Assembly (NCBI GenBank): GCA_902462065.1
Contig: CABQAK010000026.1
Coordinates: 1 to 33,213, forward strand
Source: an uncultured Collinsella sp.
Lineage (GTDB): Bacteria > Actinomycetota > Coriobacteriia > Coriobacteriales > Coriobacteriaceae
Direction: 5' to 3'
Length of the DNA: 33,213 nucleotides
A model generated the notes under the pieces. That model was not told the DNA's origin and did not search any database. It saw only the letters and a program-made list of their open reading frames with translations. This document shows positions 1-10,003 of this stretch, piece by piece (position 1 is the first letter of the stretch; each line of letters begins with the position of its first letter). The position numbers and the translations under genes were made by a program.

Positions 1-2468
1 CCGAGCGCGAGCGCATCGCCGCCGAGAAGGCACGTGAGGAGGAGCGCCGCCAGTTTGCCGCAGCCCAGGCTGCCGAGGAGGCTGCCCGCGCCGAGGCCGA
101 GGCCAAGAAGAAGGCCGAGCAGGAGCGCCTTGCCCGCGAGAAGGAGGAGGCTGCCCGCGAGGCCCAGCGCCGCGCCGTTCCCGCTTCCGACTCCGGTTCG
201 CGCTTCCGTTCGCTGCTCGACCAGATCGCCGCACAGGAGACCGTGCTCAAGGAGAAGAAAGACGCCGAGGACAAGGCCAAGGCCGAGCGCGCCGCCGAGC
301 GCGGTAACCGTCGTGGCGGCAACAACGACCGCCGCGGTGGCCGTCGTAACGATCGCAACGCCTCCGACAACAACTCCGAGCGCAACGCCTCCGAGAGCCG
401 TCCGCACAGCCATCGCACCAACGCCAGCAACAACGTCGCTGCTGGCATGGACTTCCCCAACCCCGACAAGCAGGGCAAGGGCAAGAAGCGCAAGGGCGGT
501 CACAACAACGAAGAGGACCACTACAGCCGCATGGCTCGCGAGGCCGAGGAGTACAGCCGCGAGAAGGTGCTCGAGGAGGCTCGTGCTGCCGTCGAGGAGG
601 CCTCTCGCGAGTCCACCGGTCGCCGCAAGAAGCGCAAGGAGAAGCGCGAGCGCGAGGCTGCCAAGGCTCAGGAGGAGCGCAAGATAGAGGAGGCGCTGGC
701 CCAGGGCGTGAACCCCGAGGACCTCGACGCCATCAAGGTCTCCCAGGGCGTTACCGTCCAGGAGCTTGCCGAGGCGCTCGACGTTCCGGCCAACGACATT
801 ATCAAGCGCCTGTTCCTGCTGGGTACGCCGCTCACCATGACGCAGTCCATGTCCGACGACCTCGTCGAGCTTGTTGCCGACGACCTGGGCCGTCAGATCA
901 AGATCATCACCCCCGAGGAGGAGAACACCTTCTCGTTCTACGACGATCCCGCCGACCTCAAGCCGCGTGCCCCGGTCGTCACCGTCATGGGTCACGTCGA
1001 CCACGGCAAGACGTCGCTGCTCGACGCCATCCGTCACACTGGCGTTGCTGCCGGCGAGGCGGGCGGCATTACGCAGGCCATCGGCGCTTCGCAGGTCATG
1101 ATCAACGACCGCAAGATCACCTTCATCGATACCCCGGGTCACGCTACCTTTACGGCCATGCGTGCCCGTGGCGCCAAGGTGACCGACATTGTCATTCTGA
1201 TCGTGGCTGCCGACGACGGCGTCATGCCCCAGACGGTCGAGTCCATCAACCACGCCAAGGCCGCCGGCGTTCCCATCGTCGTCGCCGTCAACAAGATCGA
1301 TAAGCCGGGCGCCAACCCCGACCGCGTGCGCCAGGAGCTCACCGAGTACGGCGTCATCCCCGAGGAGTGGGGCGGACAGAACATGTTCGTCAACATCTCG
1401 GCCAAGCAGAAGATCGGCATTGATGACCTTCTGGAGACCGTGCTGCTCCAGGCAGACGTGCTCGAGCTCAAGGCTAACCCGGACACCTTTGCCTCCGGCA
1501 ACGTCCTCGAGGCCAAGCTCGACAAGGGCCGCGGCTCGGTCGCTACCGTGCTCGTGACCCGCGGTACCCTGCACGTGGGCGATACGCTGGTCGCTGGCCT
1601 CACCTACGGCCGCGTCCGCGCCATGCTCGACCCCAAGGGTCGCGCCGTCACCGAGGCCGGTCCCTCCGACGCCGTCGAGATCCTGGGCCTGCAGTCCGTG
1701 CCCAACGCCGGCGACGAGTTCCGCGTGTTCGAGGATGAGCGCGAGGCTCGCGCCCTTGCCGACGAGCGTTCGCTCAAGGCCCGTATCGAGGAGCAGAGCC
1801 GCGTCAAGCACGTCACGCTCGAGAACCTCTTCGAGACCATTGCCGACGCCGAGGTCAAGGAGCTCAACCTGATCATCAAGGCCGACGTCCAGGGTTCCAT
1901 CGAGGCCCTTCAGGACTCGCTCGACAAGATGGATCAGTCCGAGGTTCGCATCAACACGATCCACTCCGCCGTTGGCGCCATCAACGAGACCGACGTCGTC
2001 CTGGCCGACGCCTCCAACGCCATCATCATCGGCTTTGGCGTCCGTCCCGACGGTAAGGCCCGCTCCGCCGCCGAGCGCGAGGGTGTCGAGATCCGTTGCT
2101 ACGACGTCATCTACAAGTGCCTCGAGGAGCTCGACGCCGCCCGTATCGGCATGCTCAAGCCCACCGAGGTCGAGGTTGCTACGGGTACCGCGACCGTCCT
2201 GGACACCTTCAAGGTGCCCAAAGTCGGTATCGCCGCCGGTGTCCGCGTCGAAGAGGGCGAGATCGCCGCGACCGATTCCGTGCGCCTGGTGCGCGACGGC
2301 ATCGTGGTCTTCAACGGCAAGATCGCCTCGATGCGCCACTACAAGGACGAGGCCAAGAGTCTCAAGAGCGGTTCCGAGGGCGGCATTGGCCTGGAGAACT
2401 TCCAGGACATCAAGCCCGGCGACCAGATCGAGGGTTACCGTATCGACCAGGTTGCCCGTACCGAGTAG
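1..2468 (+). CDS. infB: Translation initiation factor IF-2 (5' end outside window)
   Basis: IF-2 is the GTPase that brings initiator tRNA to the 30S subunit and promotes subunit joining. The frame is open from base 3, so the true start lies upstream and 821 codons are visible. The visible protein begins in a Glu/Ala/Arg/Lys-rich linker, then an Asn/Arg-rich stretch (about 300-430). An IF2_N-type segment follows at about 738-909 (QGVTVQELAEALDVP). The GTPase domain shows G1 GHVDHGKT at 990-1013, G3 DTPGH at 1128-1142 and G4 NKID at 1290-1301. The rest matches IF-2 domains II to IV to the stop at 2466-2468. GTG at 243 opens a shorter reading frame but lies inside the linker and is not the start. 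rbfA begins 11 nt after the stop, so the two are probably co-transcribed. Identification is secure. Confidence 0.97.
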   Translation, partial: ERERIAAEKAREEERRQFAAAQAAEEAARAEAEAKKKAEQERLAREKEEAAREAQRRAVPASDSGSRFRSLLDQIAAQETVLKEKKDAEDKAKAERAAERGNRRGGNNDRRGGRRNDRNASDNNSERNASESRPHSHRTNASNNVAAGMDFPNPDKQGKGKKRKGGHNNEEDHYSRMAREAEEYSREKVLEEARAAVEEASRESTGRRKKRKEKREREAAKAQEERKIEEALAQGVNPEDLDAIKVSQGVTVQELAEALDVPANDIIKRLFLLGTPLTMTQSMSDDLVELVADDLGRQIKIITPEEENTFSFYDDPADLKPRAPVVTVMGHVDHGKTSLLDAIRHTGVAAGEAGGITQAIGASQVMINDRKITFIDTPGHATFTAMRARGAKVTDIVILIVAADDGVMPQTVESINHAKAAGVPIVVAVNKIDKPGANPDRVRQELTEYGVIPEEWGGQNMFVNISAKQKIGIDDLLETVLLQADVLELKANPDTFASGNVLEAKLDKGRGSVATVLVTRGTLHVGDTLVAGLTYGRVRAMLDPKGRAVTEAGPSDAVEILGLQSVPNAGDEFRVFEDEREARALADERSLKARIEEQSRVKHVTLENLFETIADAEVKELNLIIKADVQGSIEALQDSLDKMDQSEVRINTIHSAVGAINETDVVLADASNAIIIGFGVRPDGKARSAAEREGVEIRCYDVIYKCLEELDAARIGMLKPTEVEVATGTATVLDTFKVPKVGIAAGVRVEEGEIAATDSVRLVRDGIVVFNGKIASMRHYKDEAKSLKSGSEGGIGLENFQDIKPGDQIEGYRIDQVARTE

Positions 2469-2479
2469 GGGGTAGCGCT

Positions 2480-2890
2480 ATGAAGCAAACGCAGGCAACC
2501 CGCCGACTGGGCGAGCAGCTTCGCGAGAAGCTTGGTTATATCCTGCTCTTTGAGGTTTCCGATCCGCGCCTCGACCTGGTCACTCTGACTGCGGTCGAGG
2601 TCGCGGTGGACCGTTCGTTCGCGCGTGTGTACGTGTCGTGCGATGCGAGCCGCTACGACGAGGTCATGGAGGCGCTCGCAAGCGCTAAGGGCCGTATTCG
2701 CAGCCTGTTGGCTCGCTCGCTCGATTGGCGTGTCACGCCCGAACTCGATTTTCGCATCGATCGCTCAACCGATGAGGCCGAGCGCATCACGCGTGCGCTG
2801 GAAAACGTTCCCGCCACGCTTGCGATCGAAAAGGACGAGGACGGCTATCCGATAGCGGATGCCGCCCAGGAGGCAGCTTTAGATGACTAA
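2480..2890 (+). CDS. rbfA: Ribosome-binding factor A
   Basis: RbfA is a small KH-fold protein that binds the immature 30S subunit and helps 16S rRNA 5'-end maturation. The 136-residue product starts MKQTQATRRLGEQLREKLGY and carries the family pattern of a basic first helix, then VSDPRLDLVTLTAVEV, then the end of the domain, LDFRIDRSTDEAERI. Length is normal for the family. ATG at 2480 follows a GGGGGT stretch at about 2467-2472. An open frame runs further upstream, but that part is infB in another frame. The gene sits in the classic infB-rbfA order and its last 8 nt overlap the next gene (ATGACTAA). Confidence 0.95.
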   Translation: MKQTQATRRLGEQLREKLGYILLFEVSDPRLDLVTLTAVEVAVDRSFARVYVSCDASRYDEVMEALASAKGRIRSLLARSLDWRVTPELDFRIDRSTDEAERITRALENVPATLAIEKDEDGYPIADAAQEAALDD

Positions 2891-3926
2891 TTCCGCCGAC
2901 CTCGCCTCGTGCGAGTCTGCAGATATTCAGCGACGCATCCTCGAGCTCATCGAGGGTGCGTCCTCCATTGCGATTTCGGGACATACTTCTCCCGATGGCG
3001 ATGCCCTGGGCTCCGTATTGGGTCTGGGCCTTTCGCTCATGAAGTTTTTCCCCAACAAGGACATTGCGCTGCTGCTGGCAGACGATGACCCGGTTCCGCG
3101 CATCTACCGATTTATGGAAGGCTCCGATCGCCTGGTGCCGGCATCTGCGTACACTGGCAATCCGGACCTGTTCATCTCGGTGGACGTACCGGTCGTCGAG
3201 CGTCTCAATAATTCCGCCGAGGTGCTTCGTCGCTCCAAGCATGTGGTGTGTTTCGACCACCATCCGGCGCGCGAGGAGTTTGCCGAGCTCAGCCTGAGGC
3301 GCGTCGATGCCGCGGCCTGCGCCATGATCATCGACCGTTTCTTGGACAATTGCGGCATTGTCGCACGTGATGGCGTTGCGACCTGCCTGCTGTGTGGCTT
3401 GGTTACCGATACCGGCCGTTTTCAGTACCAAAACGCCGATGCCGCCGCGTTCCATGCGGCCTCGCGACTGGTTGCCCACGGTGCCGATCCGGCGCGTGTG
3501 GCACTCGAGGTATATCAGAGCATGCGCGTTGAGTTTTTGCACCTCAAGTCCATCGTTATGGGCCGCATCAAGACGGTGGCCCACGGGCGCGTGGCGTATA
3601 GCTACGCGTACCAGAGTGACCTTGAGGCTTGCGGTGTCACCTCGGATGAGTGCGACGGCCTGGTTGACGTGGTGCGCTCGGTGATGGGCGTGGAGGTCTG
3701 CCTGTTCCTGAAGGGCATTGAGGGCGATACCAAGGTGCGCGGCAACCTGCGCTCCAAGGGCGACCTCAATGTGTCTGAGATCGCTGCTGCCTTTGGCGGA
3801 GGTGGACATTCCGCTGCCGCCGGTTTCTCCAACAACGGAACGATTCTCGAGACGCTCACCGTGGCACTTCCCATGCTGGCCGAGCTGGTAGGGGAGGATC
3901 CCGCTTCGGTGACCGTCGAGCTTTAA
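2883..3926 (+). CDS. nrnA: DHH/DHHA1 phosphoesterase, NrnA-type oligoribonuclease/pAp phosphatase
   Basis: NrnA-type proteins degrade nano-RNAs of 2-5 nt and dephosphorylate 3'-phosphoadenosine 5'-phosphate. The 347-residue protein shows the DHH-family metal-binding motifs: SGHTSPDGDALGS (residues 32-44), a VDVP segment, the signature FDHHP, then GLVTDTGRFQYQN. The C-terminal DHHA1 substrate-binding motif is GGGGHSAAAGF. Start ATG 2883 overlaps the rbfA stop by 8 nt, which implies translational coupling. The position between rbfA and truB matches many Gram-positive genomes. The family is certain. The exact substrate range is inferred from family and context. Confidence 0.9.
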   Translation: MTNSADLASCESADIQRRILELIEGASSIAISGHTSPDGDALGSVLGLGLSLMKFFPNKDIALLLADDDPVPRIYRFMEGSDRLVPASAYTGNPDLFISVDVPVVERLNNSAEVLRRSKHVVCFDHHPAREEFAELSLRRVDAAACAMIIDRFLDNCGIVARDGVATCLLCGLVTDTGRFQYQNADAAAFHAASRLVAHGADPARVALEVYQSMRVEFLHLKSIVMGRIKTVAHGRVAYSYAYQSDLEACGVTSDECDGLVDVVRSVMGVEVCLFLKGIEGDTKVRGNLRSKGDLNVSEIAAAFGGGGHSAAAGFSNNGTILETLTVALPMLAELVGEDPASVTVEL

Positions 3927-3941
3927 CTTTTTGGATGGTAC

Positions 3942-4874
3942 ATGGCTCGTCGTATGCCTTCACAACTGAATATGCTGCTCGCCGTCGATAAGCCGGTGGG
4001 CTGCACGTCCCACGATGTGGTCTCGCAATGCCGACGCGCCCTCCATGAGCGGCGCGTCGGCCATGCCGGCACGCTCGACCCCATGGCATCGGGTGTCATG
4101 GTGGTGGGCGTGGGCCAGGCCACTCGCCTGCTGGGCATGCTCACGCTCGATACCAAAAGCTACGTCGCCGATATTTCGTTTGGCGCCGAGACGAATACCG
4201 ATGACGCGGAGGGCGAGGCGGTCCGCACGGTGGCTGTTGCCAACGAGCTCCGCGATCCTGCCTATGCCCGTGAGCACTTGGCCGCCATGCTGGGTCCGCA
4301 GATGCAGGTGCCGCCGGCGTTTTCGGCTATCTCGGTCAATGGCGTTCGCGCTTATAAGTCTGCTCGCGAGGGCAATGCGGTGGACCTACCTCCGCGCCCC
4401 GTCGAGGTCTATGCCGCCGACCTGATCGCCGTGGGCGGCGAAGGTGATACGTGCGTGTGGACCGTGGCGTTCTCGGTGAGCAAGGGAACCTATATCCGAG
4501 CGCTCGCTCGCGACCTGGGCCGCGCCTGCGAGAGCGCCGCGCACATTTCCGCGCTGCGCCGTACGGCCTCCGGTGTTGTTTCCATCGGCGCTTGTCATGC
4601 GGTCGAGGAGCTTTCTCCCGAGTTCGCGGCTGGCTTTGCCCTGGACCCCATTGCGGCTCTGGGCGCCACGCGTGTTGACTTGCCGGGCAATCTTGCCGAC
4701 GACCTGCTCTGCGGCCGACGCATTCCCGTTGAGCGTGCGCTTGCCGATTTCGATGCCTTGAAGGCGCCGTTTGCGTTGGTGCTCGATGGGGGACTCAAGG
4801 CGCTCGCCCGCATTGAGGGTGGCCGCTTTGTTATGGAGCACGTATTTCCGCAGGCAATCGGCGGTGTTCGATGA
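3942..4874 (+). CDS. truB: tRNA pseudouridine(55) synthase TruB
   Basis: TruB converts U55 in the T-loop of tRNAs to pseudouridine. The 310-residue protein has the N-terminal motif LLAVDKPVGCTSHDVV and the catalytic block GHAGTLDPMASG, with Asp46 as the nucleophile. KGTYIRALARDLG follows in the second half, as in the family. The C-terminal part (about residues 245-310) resembles the TruB accessory domain. No strong Shine-Dalgarno precedes ATG 3942 (only GGATGG nearby). ATG 3954 and ATG 3972 are in frame and the latter starts just before the conserved block, so the exact start is uncertain. The stop overlaps ribF by 4 nt (ATGA). Confidence 0.94.
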   Translation: MARRMPSQLNMLLAVDKPVGCTSHDVVSQCRRALHERRVGHAGTLDPMASGVMVVGVGQATRLLGMLTLDTKSYVADISFGAETNTDDAEGEAVRTVAVANELRDPAYAREHLAAMLGPQMQVPPAFSAISVNGVRAYKSAREGNAVDLPPRPVEVYAADLIAVGGEGDTCVWTVAFSVSKGTYIRALARDLGRACESAAHISALRRTASGVVSIGACHAVEELSPEFAAGFALDPIAALGATRVDLPGNLADDLLCGRRIPVERALADFDALKAPFALVLDGGLKALARIEGGRFVMEHVFPQAIGGVR

Positions 4875-5878
4875 TGTTGTCCGCTCGCGAGCTCGCGCGT
4901 GTCTTTTTCGCGGGCGAGTCGGACGAGGCTCGCATCGTTGCTGCCGATGCGTTTGATGAGTGCGAGCACCTGGGTGCCGCATCAATCGCCATTGGCGTGT
5001 TCGATGGCGTGCACCGTGGACACCAGGAGCTCATTGCGGCGCTTGTCCGTGATGCCCGTGCCCATGGCTGCAAGGCAGTCGTAGTTACCTTCGATCCCGA
5101 CCCGGACGTTGTGGTGAGCTCTTCGCCCGCTCAAAAATTGATGACGACGGCCGACCGTCTGCATGCCTTGGCTCAGACCGGGGTCGATGTGGTGGTGGCC
5201 GTTCCCTTTACGCCAGAGGTTGCGGTACTCGACCATGTTGGTTTTCTTGCGCTGCTGTCGCGCGTGGTTGACATTCGCTCGATTCGCGTTGGCAGCGACT
5301 TTAGGCTGGGTCGCGGCGGTGCATCTGGTGTTGCCGAGATGCGCGCCTGGGGTGCCGTGCATGGCGTTGATGTGTATGGTCACGACCTACTTTGCGAGGG
5401 CGGCGAGGCCATTTGCGCCACCCGTATCCGTCATGAGCTGGGACAGGGCCATGTGGAGCTTGCTGCTGAGTTACTCGGCCGTCCGTATATGGTGCGCGGC
5501 GGTGTTATTCGCGGCCGTCACGAGGGTTCTGGCATGGGCTTTCCCACGGCAAACCTACAAGTTCCCGATGGTATTCAGGTGCCTGCGGACGGCGTGTATG
5601 AGGGCCTGGTGCTGGTCGATGATACCGTGTGGCCCTCTGCCGTGAACGTCGGCCTGCCGCCAACGTATGCTGACGATGCAGCATCTGCGCATCTCGAGGC
5701 TAATTTAATTGGTTATTCGGGCGACCTTTACGGCTCTTCTGTTTCGCTGGCGTTTACGCGTTGGCTGCGTCCCTCGCGTCTGTTCGATTCGCTGGATGAG
5801 TTGATCGCGACCGTCGAGGGTAATATCGAGGACATTCGTCACAACTTGAGTGAGCAGGGGGTGAGCATCCGTGATTAG
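4871..5878 (+). CDS. ribF: Bifunctional riboflavin kinase / FAD synthetase
   Basis: RibF phosphorylates riboflavin to FMN and then adenylates FMN to FAD. The N-terminal adenylyltransferase domain carries IGVFDGVHRGH (residues 41-51), the nucleotidyltransferase HxGH-type motif. The C-terminal flavokinase domain, from about residue 205, contains GMGFPTANL with the PTAN loop at residues 225-228. It then shows GVYEGLVLV, the family-like AVNVGLPPTY, and the end pattern of F-x-S-x-x-E/D-L-I. The length of 335 residues is slightly longer than usual. ATG 4871 overlaps the truB stop (ATGA), and a second ATG follows immediately. The stop overlaps the GTG of dnaG by 8 nt. Confidence 0.94.
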   Translation: MMLSARELARVFFAGESDEARIVAADAFDECEHLGAASIAIGVFDGVHRGHQELIAALVRDARAHGCKAVVVTFDPDPDVVVSSSPAQKLMTTADRLHALAQTGVDVVVAVPFTPEVAVLDHVGFLALLSRVVDIRSIRVGSDFRLGRGGASGVAEMRAWGAVHGVDVYGHDLLCEGGEAICATRIRHELGQGHVELAAELLGRPYMVRGGVIRGRHEGSGMGFPTANLQVPDGIQVPADGVYEGLVLVDDTVWPSAVNVGLPPTYADDAASAHLEANLIGYSGDLYGSSVSLAFTRWLRPSRLFDSLDELIATVEGNIEDIRHNLSEQGVSIRD

Positions 5879-7979
5879 CGATGAGGAAAAAGACCAGGTA
5901 CGCGCTGCGTCCGACTTAGTCGCCATCGTGCAGGAAACGGTTGAGCTCAAGCCTCGCGGCCATGAGTTTTGGGGTTGCTGTCCCTTTCATGGCGAAAAGA
6001 CGCCGTCCTTCCACATTATTCCCGCCACGCAGGTGTGGCACTGCTTTGGTTGCGGCGAGGGTGGCGACGTCTTCACCTATATCATGAAGCGCGAGAACCT
6101 GAGCTTTCCCGAGTCAATTCGTTATTTGGCCGATCGCGCGGGTATTGAGCTGCATGACACCGGAGATCGCCGCGAGCGCGGTACCAAGCGTGCCCGCATC
6201 TACGATCTGTGCGCCGAGACCGCTCAGTTCTACCACACCATGCTTATGCGCGGTAAGGATGGCCGTCCGCGCGAGTACTTTGCCAGCCGCGGCATGGGTG
6301 GTGACGTCTGCCGCCGCTACTGCCTGGGTTTTGCGCCGGGCCGCAACGCGCTGGTGTCGCACCTGTCCCAGGCGGGTTTTACCCCGCAGGAGATGATCGA
6401 CGCCAACGTTGCCGTGAGCCGCGGGCGAGGGCAGCTTGCCGACCGCTTCTACGACCGCGTGATGTTCCCCATCTTTGACGAGCAGGGTCACAACATTGCC
6501 TTTGGCGGTCGCATCATGGGTGATGGCCAACCCAAGTACCTTAATACCGCCGAGACGAGCGTGTTCCATAAAAAGCGAAACCTATACGGCTTTAACTGGG
6601 CCAAGGAGTATATCGTCGCGCAGGATACCGCCATCGTGGTGGAGGGATATACCGACTGCATCGCCTGCTGGGAAGCGGGGATTAAAAACGTTGTCGCTAC
6701 GCTGGGCACTGCGCTCACGGAGCATCACGTCAAGACGCTCACCCGTTTTGCCAAGCGCATTGTGTATATGTTCGATGGCGACGCCGCTGGTCAAAAGGCC
6801 GCCCGTCGTGCGATTCAGTTTATCGAGCAGGATTCGATGGATCTGCGCTGCGTGGTGCTCCCCGACGGCAACGACCCCATGGAGTTCATCACCGCACATG
6901 GTGGCGAGGCACTGCAGACGCGCATCGACGCTGCCGAGCCGCTTATGGACTTTGTCTACCGTTCGCTGCAGGAGTCGAGCGACATCACCACGCCGGGCGG
7001 TCGCGCCAAGGCGCTGGAGGACGCGCTGACGCTCATCTATCCGCTTCGTGACAGCTATATGATCGATACTTACTTTATCCAGATTGCCGATCTGCTGGGT
7101 TTGGATCTGGAGACCGTGCGTGCGAGCTCGGGTCGTGTGTTTCGCGATGTCGCCAAGCGCGAAGATGCGGAACGACGTCGTGAGCAGAACTATGAGCGCC
7201 AGCGGGCACAGGCTGAGCGGTCCAGCGGGACGGGCAGCCGGGCGTCGAGTTCTCGCGACGCCGGTCGCGGTGCTTGGGCATCGGGCGCGACGCCGGCAGT
7301 TGCGGTGCCGGTCGAAGAAGAGCCGTACGACTACGTCCCGCTCGATGCCTACGGTGCCGCGCCCGTGGAGGTCGTCGACGACCTGCCGCCGATCGATGTG
7401 CCCGATGGTATGGGCGCTGTGCCTGCGGCTGTCGGTTCGGGCGCACCGGCTGCGGCGGCGCCGATGGTTCTTACCGATCTTGAACGCAAGTCCTTGGCAG
7501 GGGAGCGCGAGCTGTTGACGATGCTCACGAGCTACCCCGACCTGTTCCGCACGCATGCCGACCGCATCTGCTCCATCGAGTGGGTTGACCCACGTCACGA
7601 GTCCATCGCATGGGCCGTTCTGGCAACGCCACCGGGAACCGATCCTGCAGCCTGCATGGATGCGGCGCGCTCAGTGTGTCCCGATGCGGCAACGCTTGTG
7701 AGTGCCGGACGCATCTCGGCGACGAGCAAGCACCCCACCGAGACGAACATCGTGTTTATGCTCGATACGCTCGAGCTCTACACCATCAAGCGCCGCATGC
7801 GTGCCGCACAGGCCAAGCTGCGCCAGGACCGTTCGCTCGATGATGGGGCCCGTCGTGCGCTGACCGTGCAGGCCGCGCAGGACTCGCAGCGTCAGCGCGA
7901 ACTGCAAAAGTCGATCGGCGGCGTGGCGGACCCGTTCCGTTTGATCGGTCTGGAGGCCGCAGGCACCGAACAGGCCTAG
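5871..7979 (+). CDS. dnaG: DNA primase DnaG
   Basis: DnaG makes the RNA primers for chromosome replication and works with the replicative helicase. The 702-residue protein has an N-terminal CHC2 zinc site (Cys37, His40, Cys58, Cys61), seen as CPFH and HCFGC. The RNA polymerase core follows, then the TOPRIM fold with VVEGYTD (Glu258) and FDGDAAG (Asp302, Asp304). A variable Ala/Pro/Asp-rich linker (about 7190-7470) leads to the C-terminal helicase-interaction domain. The start is GTG 5871, inside the last 8 nt of ribF, which implies coupling. The position directly upstream of rpoD is the conserved dnaG-rpoD pair. Confidence 0.96.
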   Translation: MISDEEKDQVRAASDLVAIVQETVELKPRGHEFWGCCPFHGEKTPSFHIIPATQVWHCFGCGEGGDVFTYIMKRENLSFPESIRYLADRAGIELHDTGDRRERGTKRARIYDLCAETAQFYHTMLMRGKDGRPREYFASRGMGGDVCRRYCLGFAPGRNALVSHLSQAGFTPQEMIDANVAVSRGRGQLADRFYDRVMFPIFDEQGHNIAFGGRIMGDGQPKYLNTAETSVFHKKRNLYGFNWAKEYIVAQDTAIVVEGYTDCIACWEAGIKNVVATLGTALTEHHVKTLTRFAKRIVYMFDGDAAGQKAARRAIQFIEQDSMDLRCVVLPDGNDPMEFITAHGGEALQTRIDAAEPLMDFVYRSLQESSDITTPGGRAKALEDALTLIYPLRDSYMIDTYFIQIADLLGLDLETVRASSGRVFRDVAKREDAERRREQNYERQRAQAERSSGTGSRASSSRDAGRGAWASGATPAVAVPVEEEPYDYVPLDAYGAAPVEVVDDLPPIDVPDGMGAVPAAVGSGAPAAAAPMVLTDLERKSLAGERELLTMLTSYPDLFRTHADRICSIEWVDPRHESIAWAVLATPPGTDPAACMDAARSVCPDAATLVSAGRISATSKHPTETNIVFMLDTLELYTIKRRMRAAQAKLRQDRSLDDGARRALTVQAAQDSQRQRELQKSIGGVADPFRLIGLEAAGTEQA

Positions 7980-8031
7980 ATGTTGTGGTCAACCAGCGTA
8001 TTCTCGCCTATATCCAGTCCTCTTTTTGGGT

Positions 8032-8043
8032 ATAGACGTCTAT
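8032..8043. promoter_or_regulatory. 12-bp perfect palindrome upstream of rpoD (candidate operator)
   Basis: ATAGACGTCTAT is its own reverse complement. It lies 46 nt upstream of the rpoD start in the 110-nt gap after dnaG. A possible -10 element (TAAAGT, 8052-8057) sits 8 nt downstream, but I could not assign a good -35. An operator role is an inference from the symmetry and position only. Confidence 0.4.
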
Positions 8044-8089
8044 GTGTGTGCTAAAGTATTGAGTCCTGTGGACTATGAAGGGAGAATCT

Positions 8090-9433
<1,344 letters not shown>

Positions 9434-9446
9434 CCTCGCAAGCAAG

Positions 9447-9483
9447 AAGCGCCCTCAAGCACATCCGCTTGAGGGCGCTTTTA
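9447..9483 (+). terminator. Rho-independent terminator of rpoD
   Basis: A 14-bp perfect stem (AAGCGCCCTCAAGC with its complement), a 6-nt loop and a short trailing T-run lie 14 nt after the rpoD stop. Confidence 0.88.
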
Positions 9484-9486
9484 TGT

Positions 9487-9540
9487 AGTCGTTGGGGACG
9501 TTCTTGAATGACTAGTCGTTTAAGAACGTCCCCAATGACT
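9487..9540. repeat. 54-nt imperfect palindrome, REP-like hairpin
   Basis: Bases 9487-9513 pair with 9514-9540 along their whole length, with only three G-T mismatches. The outer arms contain TTGGGGACGTTCTT and AAGAACGTCCCCAA, and the centre is the palindrome GACTAGTC. It lies just after the rpoD terminator and has no T-run, so it is not a typical terminator. A repetitive extragenic palindrome is the likeliest reading, but copy number elsewhere cannot be seen from this window. Confidence 0.6.
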
Positions 9541-9567
9541 GGGTCGGAAAATTTCTTAAAAAAGTTC

Positions 9568-9595
9568 TTGCCCTTCGCCAGATCGTCCGTATAAT
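9568..9595 (+). promoter_or_regulatory. Sigma-70 promoter of the tRNA-Asn pair
   Basis: A -35-like TTGCCC (9568-9573), a 16-bp spacer and a perfect TATAAT (9590-9595) place a start site near 9602, about 24 nt before the first tRNA. It is the best consensus promoter in the window. Confidence 0.75.
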
Positions 9596-9625
9596 AAACT
9601 TCGTTGCTTGAGAGCACGCACCTAT

Positions 9626-9700
9626 TCCTCGGTAGCTCAATGGTAGAGCACGCGGCTGTTAACCGCGCTGTTGTAGGTTCGAGTCCTACCCGGGGAGCCA
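9626..9700 (+). tRNA. tRNA-Asn (anticodon GTT), copy 1
   Basis: The 75-nt cloverleaf has acceptor stem TCCTCGG pairing with CCGGGGA, discriminator G and an encoded CCA. The D-arm contains AGCTCAATGGTAGAGC, and the T-arm contains GGTTCGAGTCC. The anticodon stem CGCGG/CCGCG encloses loop CTGTTAA with anticodon GTT. It is expressed from the promoter just upstream. Confidence 0.96.
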
Positions 9701-9733
9701 GAATTTTCCAGCCCTTTCCGTTGGGCTTTAAAT

Positions 9734-9808
9734 TCCTCGGTAGCTCAATGGTAGAGCACGCGGCTGTTAACCGCGCTGTTGTAGGTTCGAGTCCTACCCG
9801 GGGAGCCA
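9734..9808 (+). tRNA. tRNA-Asn (anticodon GTT), copy 2
   Basis: This is base-for-base identical to the first copy, including the encoded CCA. It lies 33 nt downstream and is followed directly by a terminator. The pair is most simply a single dicistronic transcript produced by tandem duplication. Confidence 0.96.
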
Positions 9809-9814
9809 GGTTGT

Positions 9815-9844
9815 AAAACCCGTCGCTTATGCGGCGGGTTTTTT
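9815..9844 (+). terminator. Terminator of the tRNA-Asn operon
   Basis: A 12-bp stem (AAAACCCGTCGC with GCGGCGGGTTTT, one G-T pair), a 4-nt loop TTAT and a run of six T lie 6 nt after the second tRNA. From 9845 to 9990 I see only a -10-like TAGAAT at 9941-9946. Confidence 0.88.
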
Positions 9845-10003
9845 CATGTCGCGATCGCTTGGCGCGAACGTTACCGTATCAACATTTCGTGTCGAGGATG
9901 TAATCCCGAGGCCCGCCACCTCAACATGGCGCGGTCGTTGTAGAATATTGCAATGATTGCTCCCACGACATGGTGCCGCGAGCACCAAGAAAAGGAGATT
10001 CTT

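Noticed and set aside
1..687. Arg/Pro-rich + strand frame over the start of infB
   Set aside because: It is a shadow of the infB linker, lacking any family pattern. The infB frame is open from base 3.
8075..8089. ATG 8075 as the rpoD start
   Set aside because: The best Shine-Dalgarno (AAGGGAG) lies after this ATG and at proper distance from GTG 8090.
9604..9816. Open frame reading GSSMVEHAAVNRAVVGSSP twice
   Set aside because: It is the translation of the two tRNA-Asn genes. The repeat in the protein is the tRNA duplication, not a real gene.
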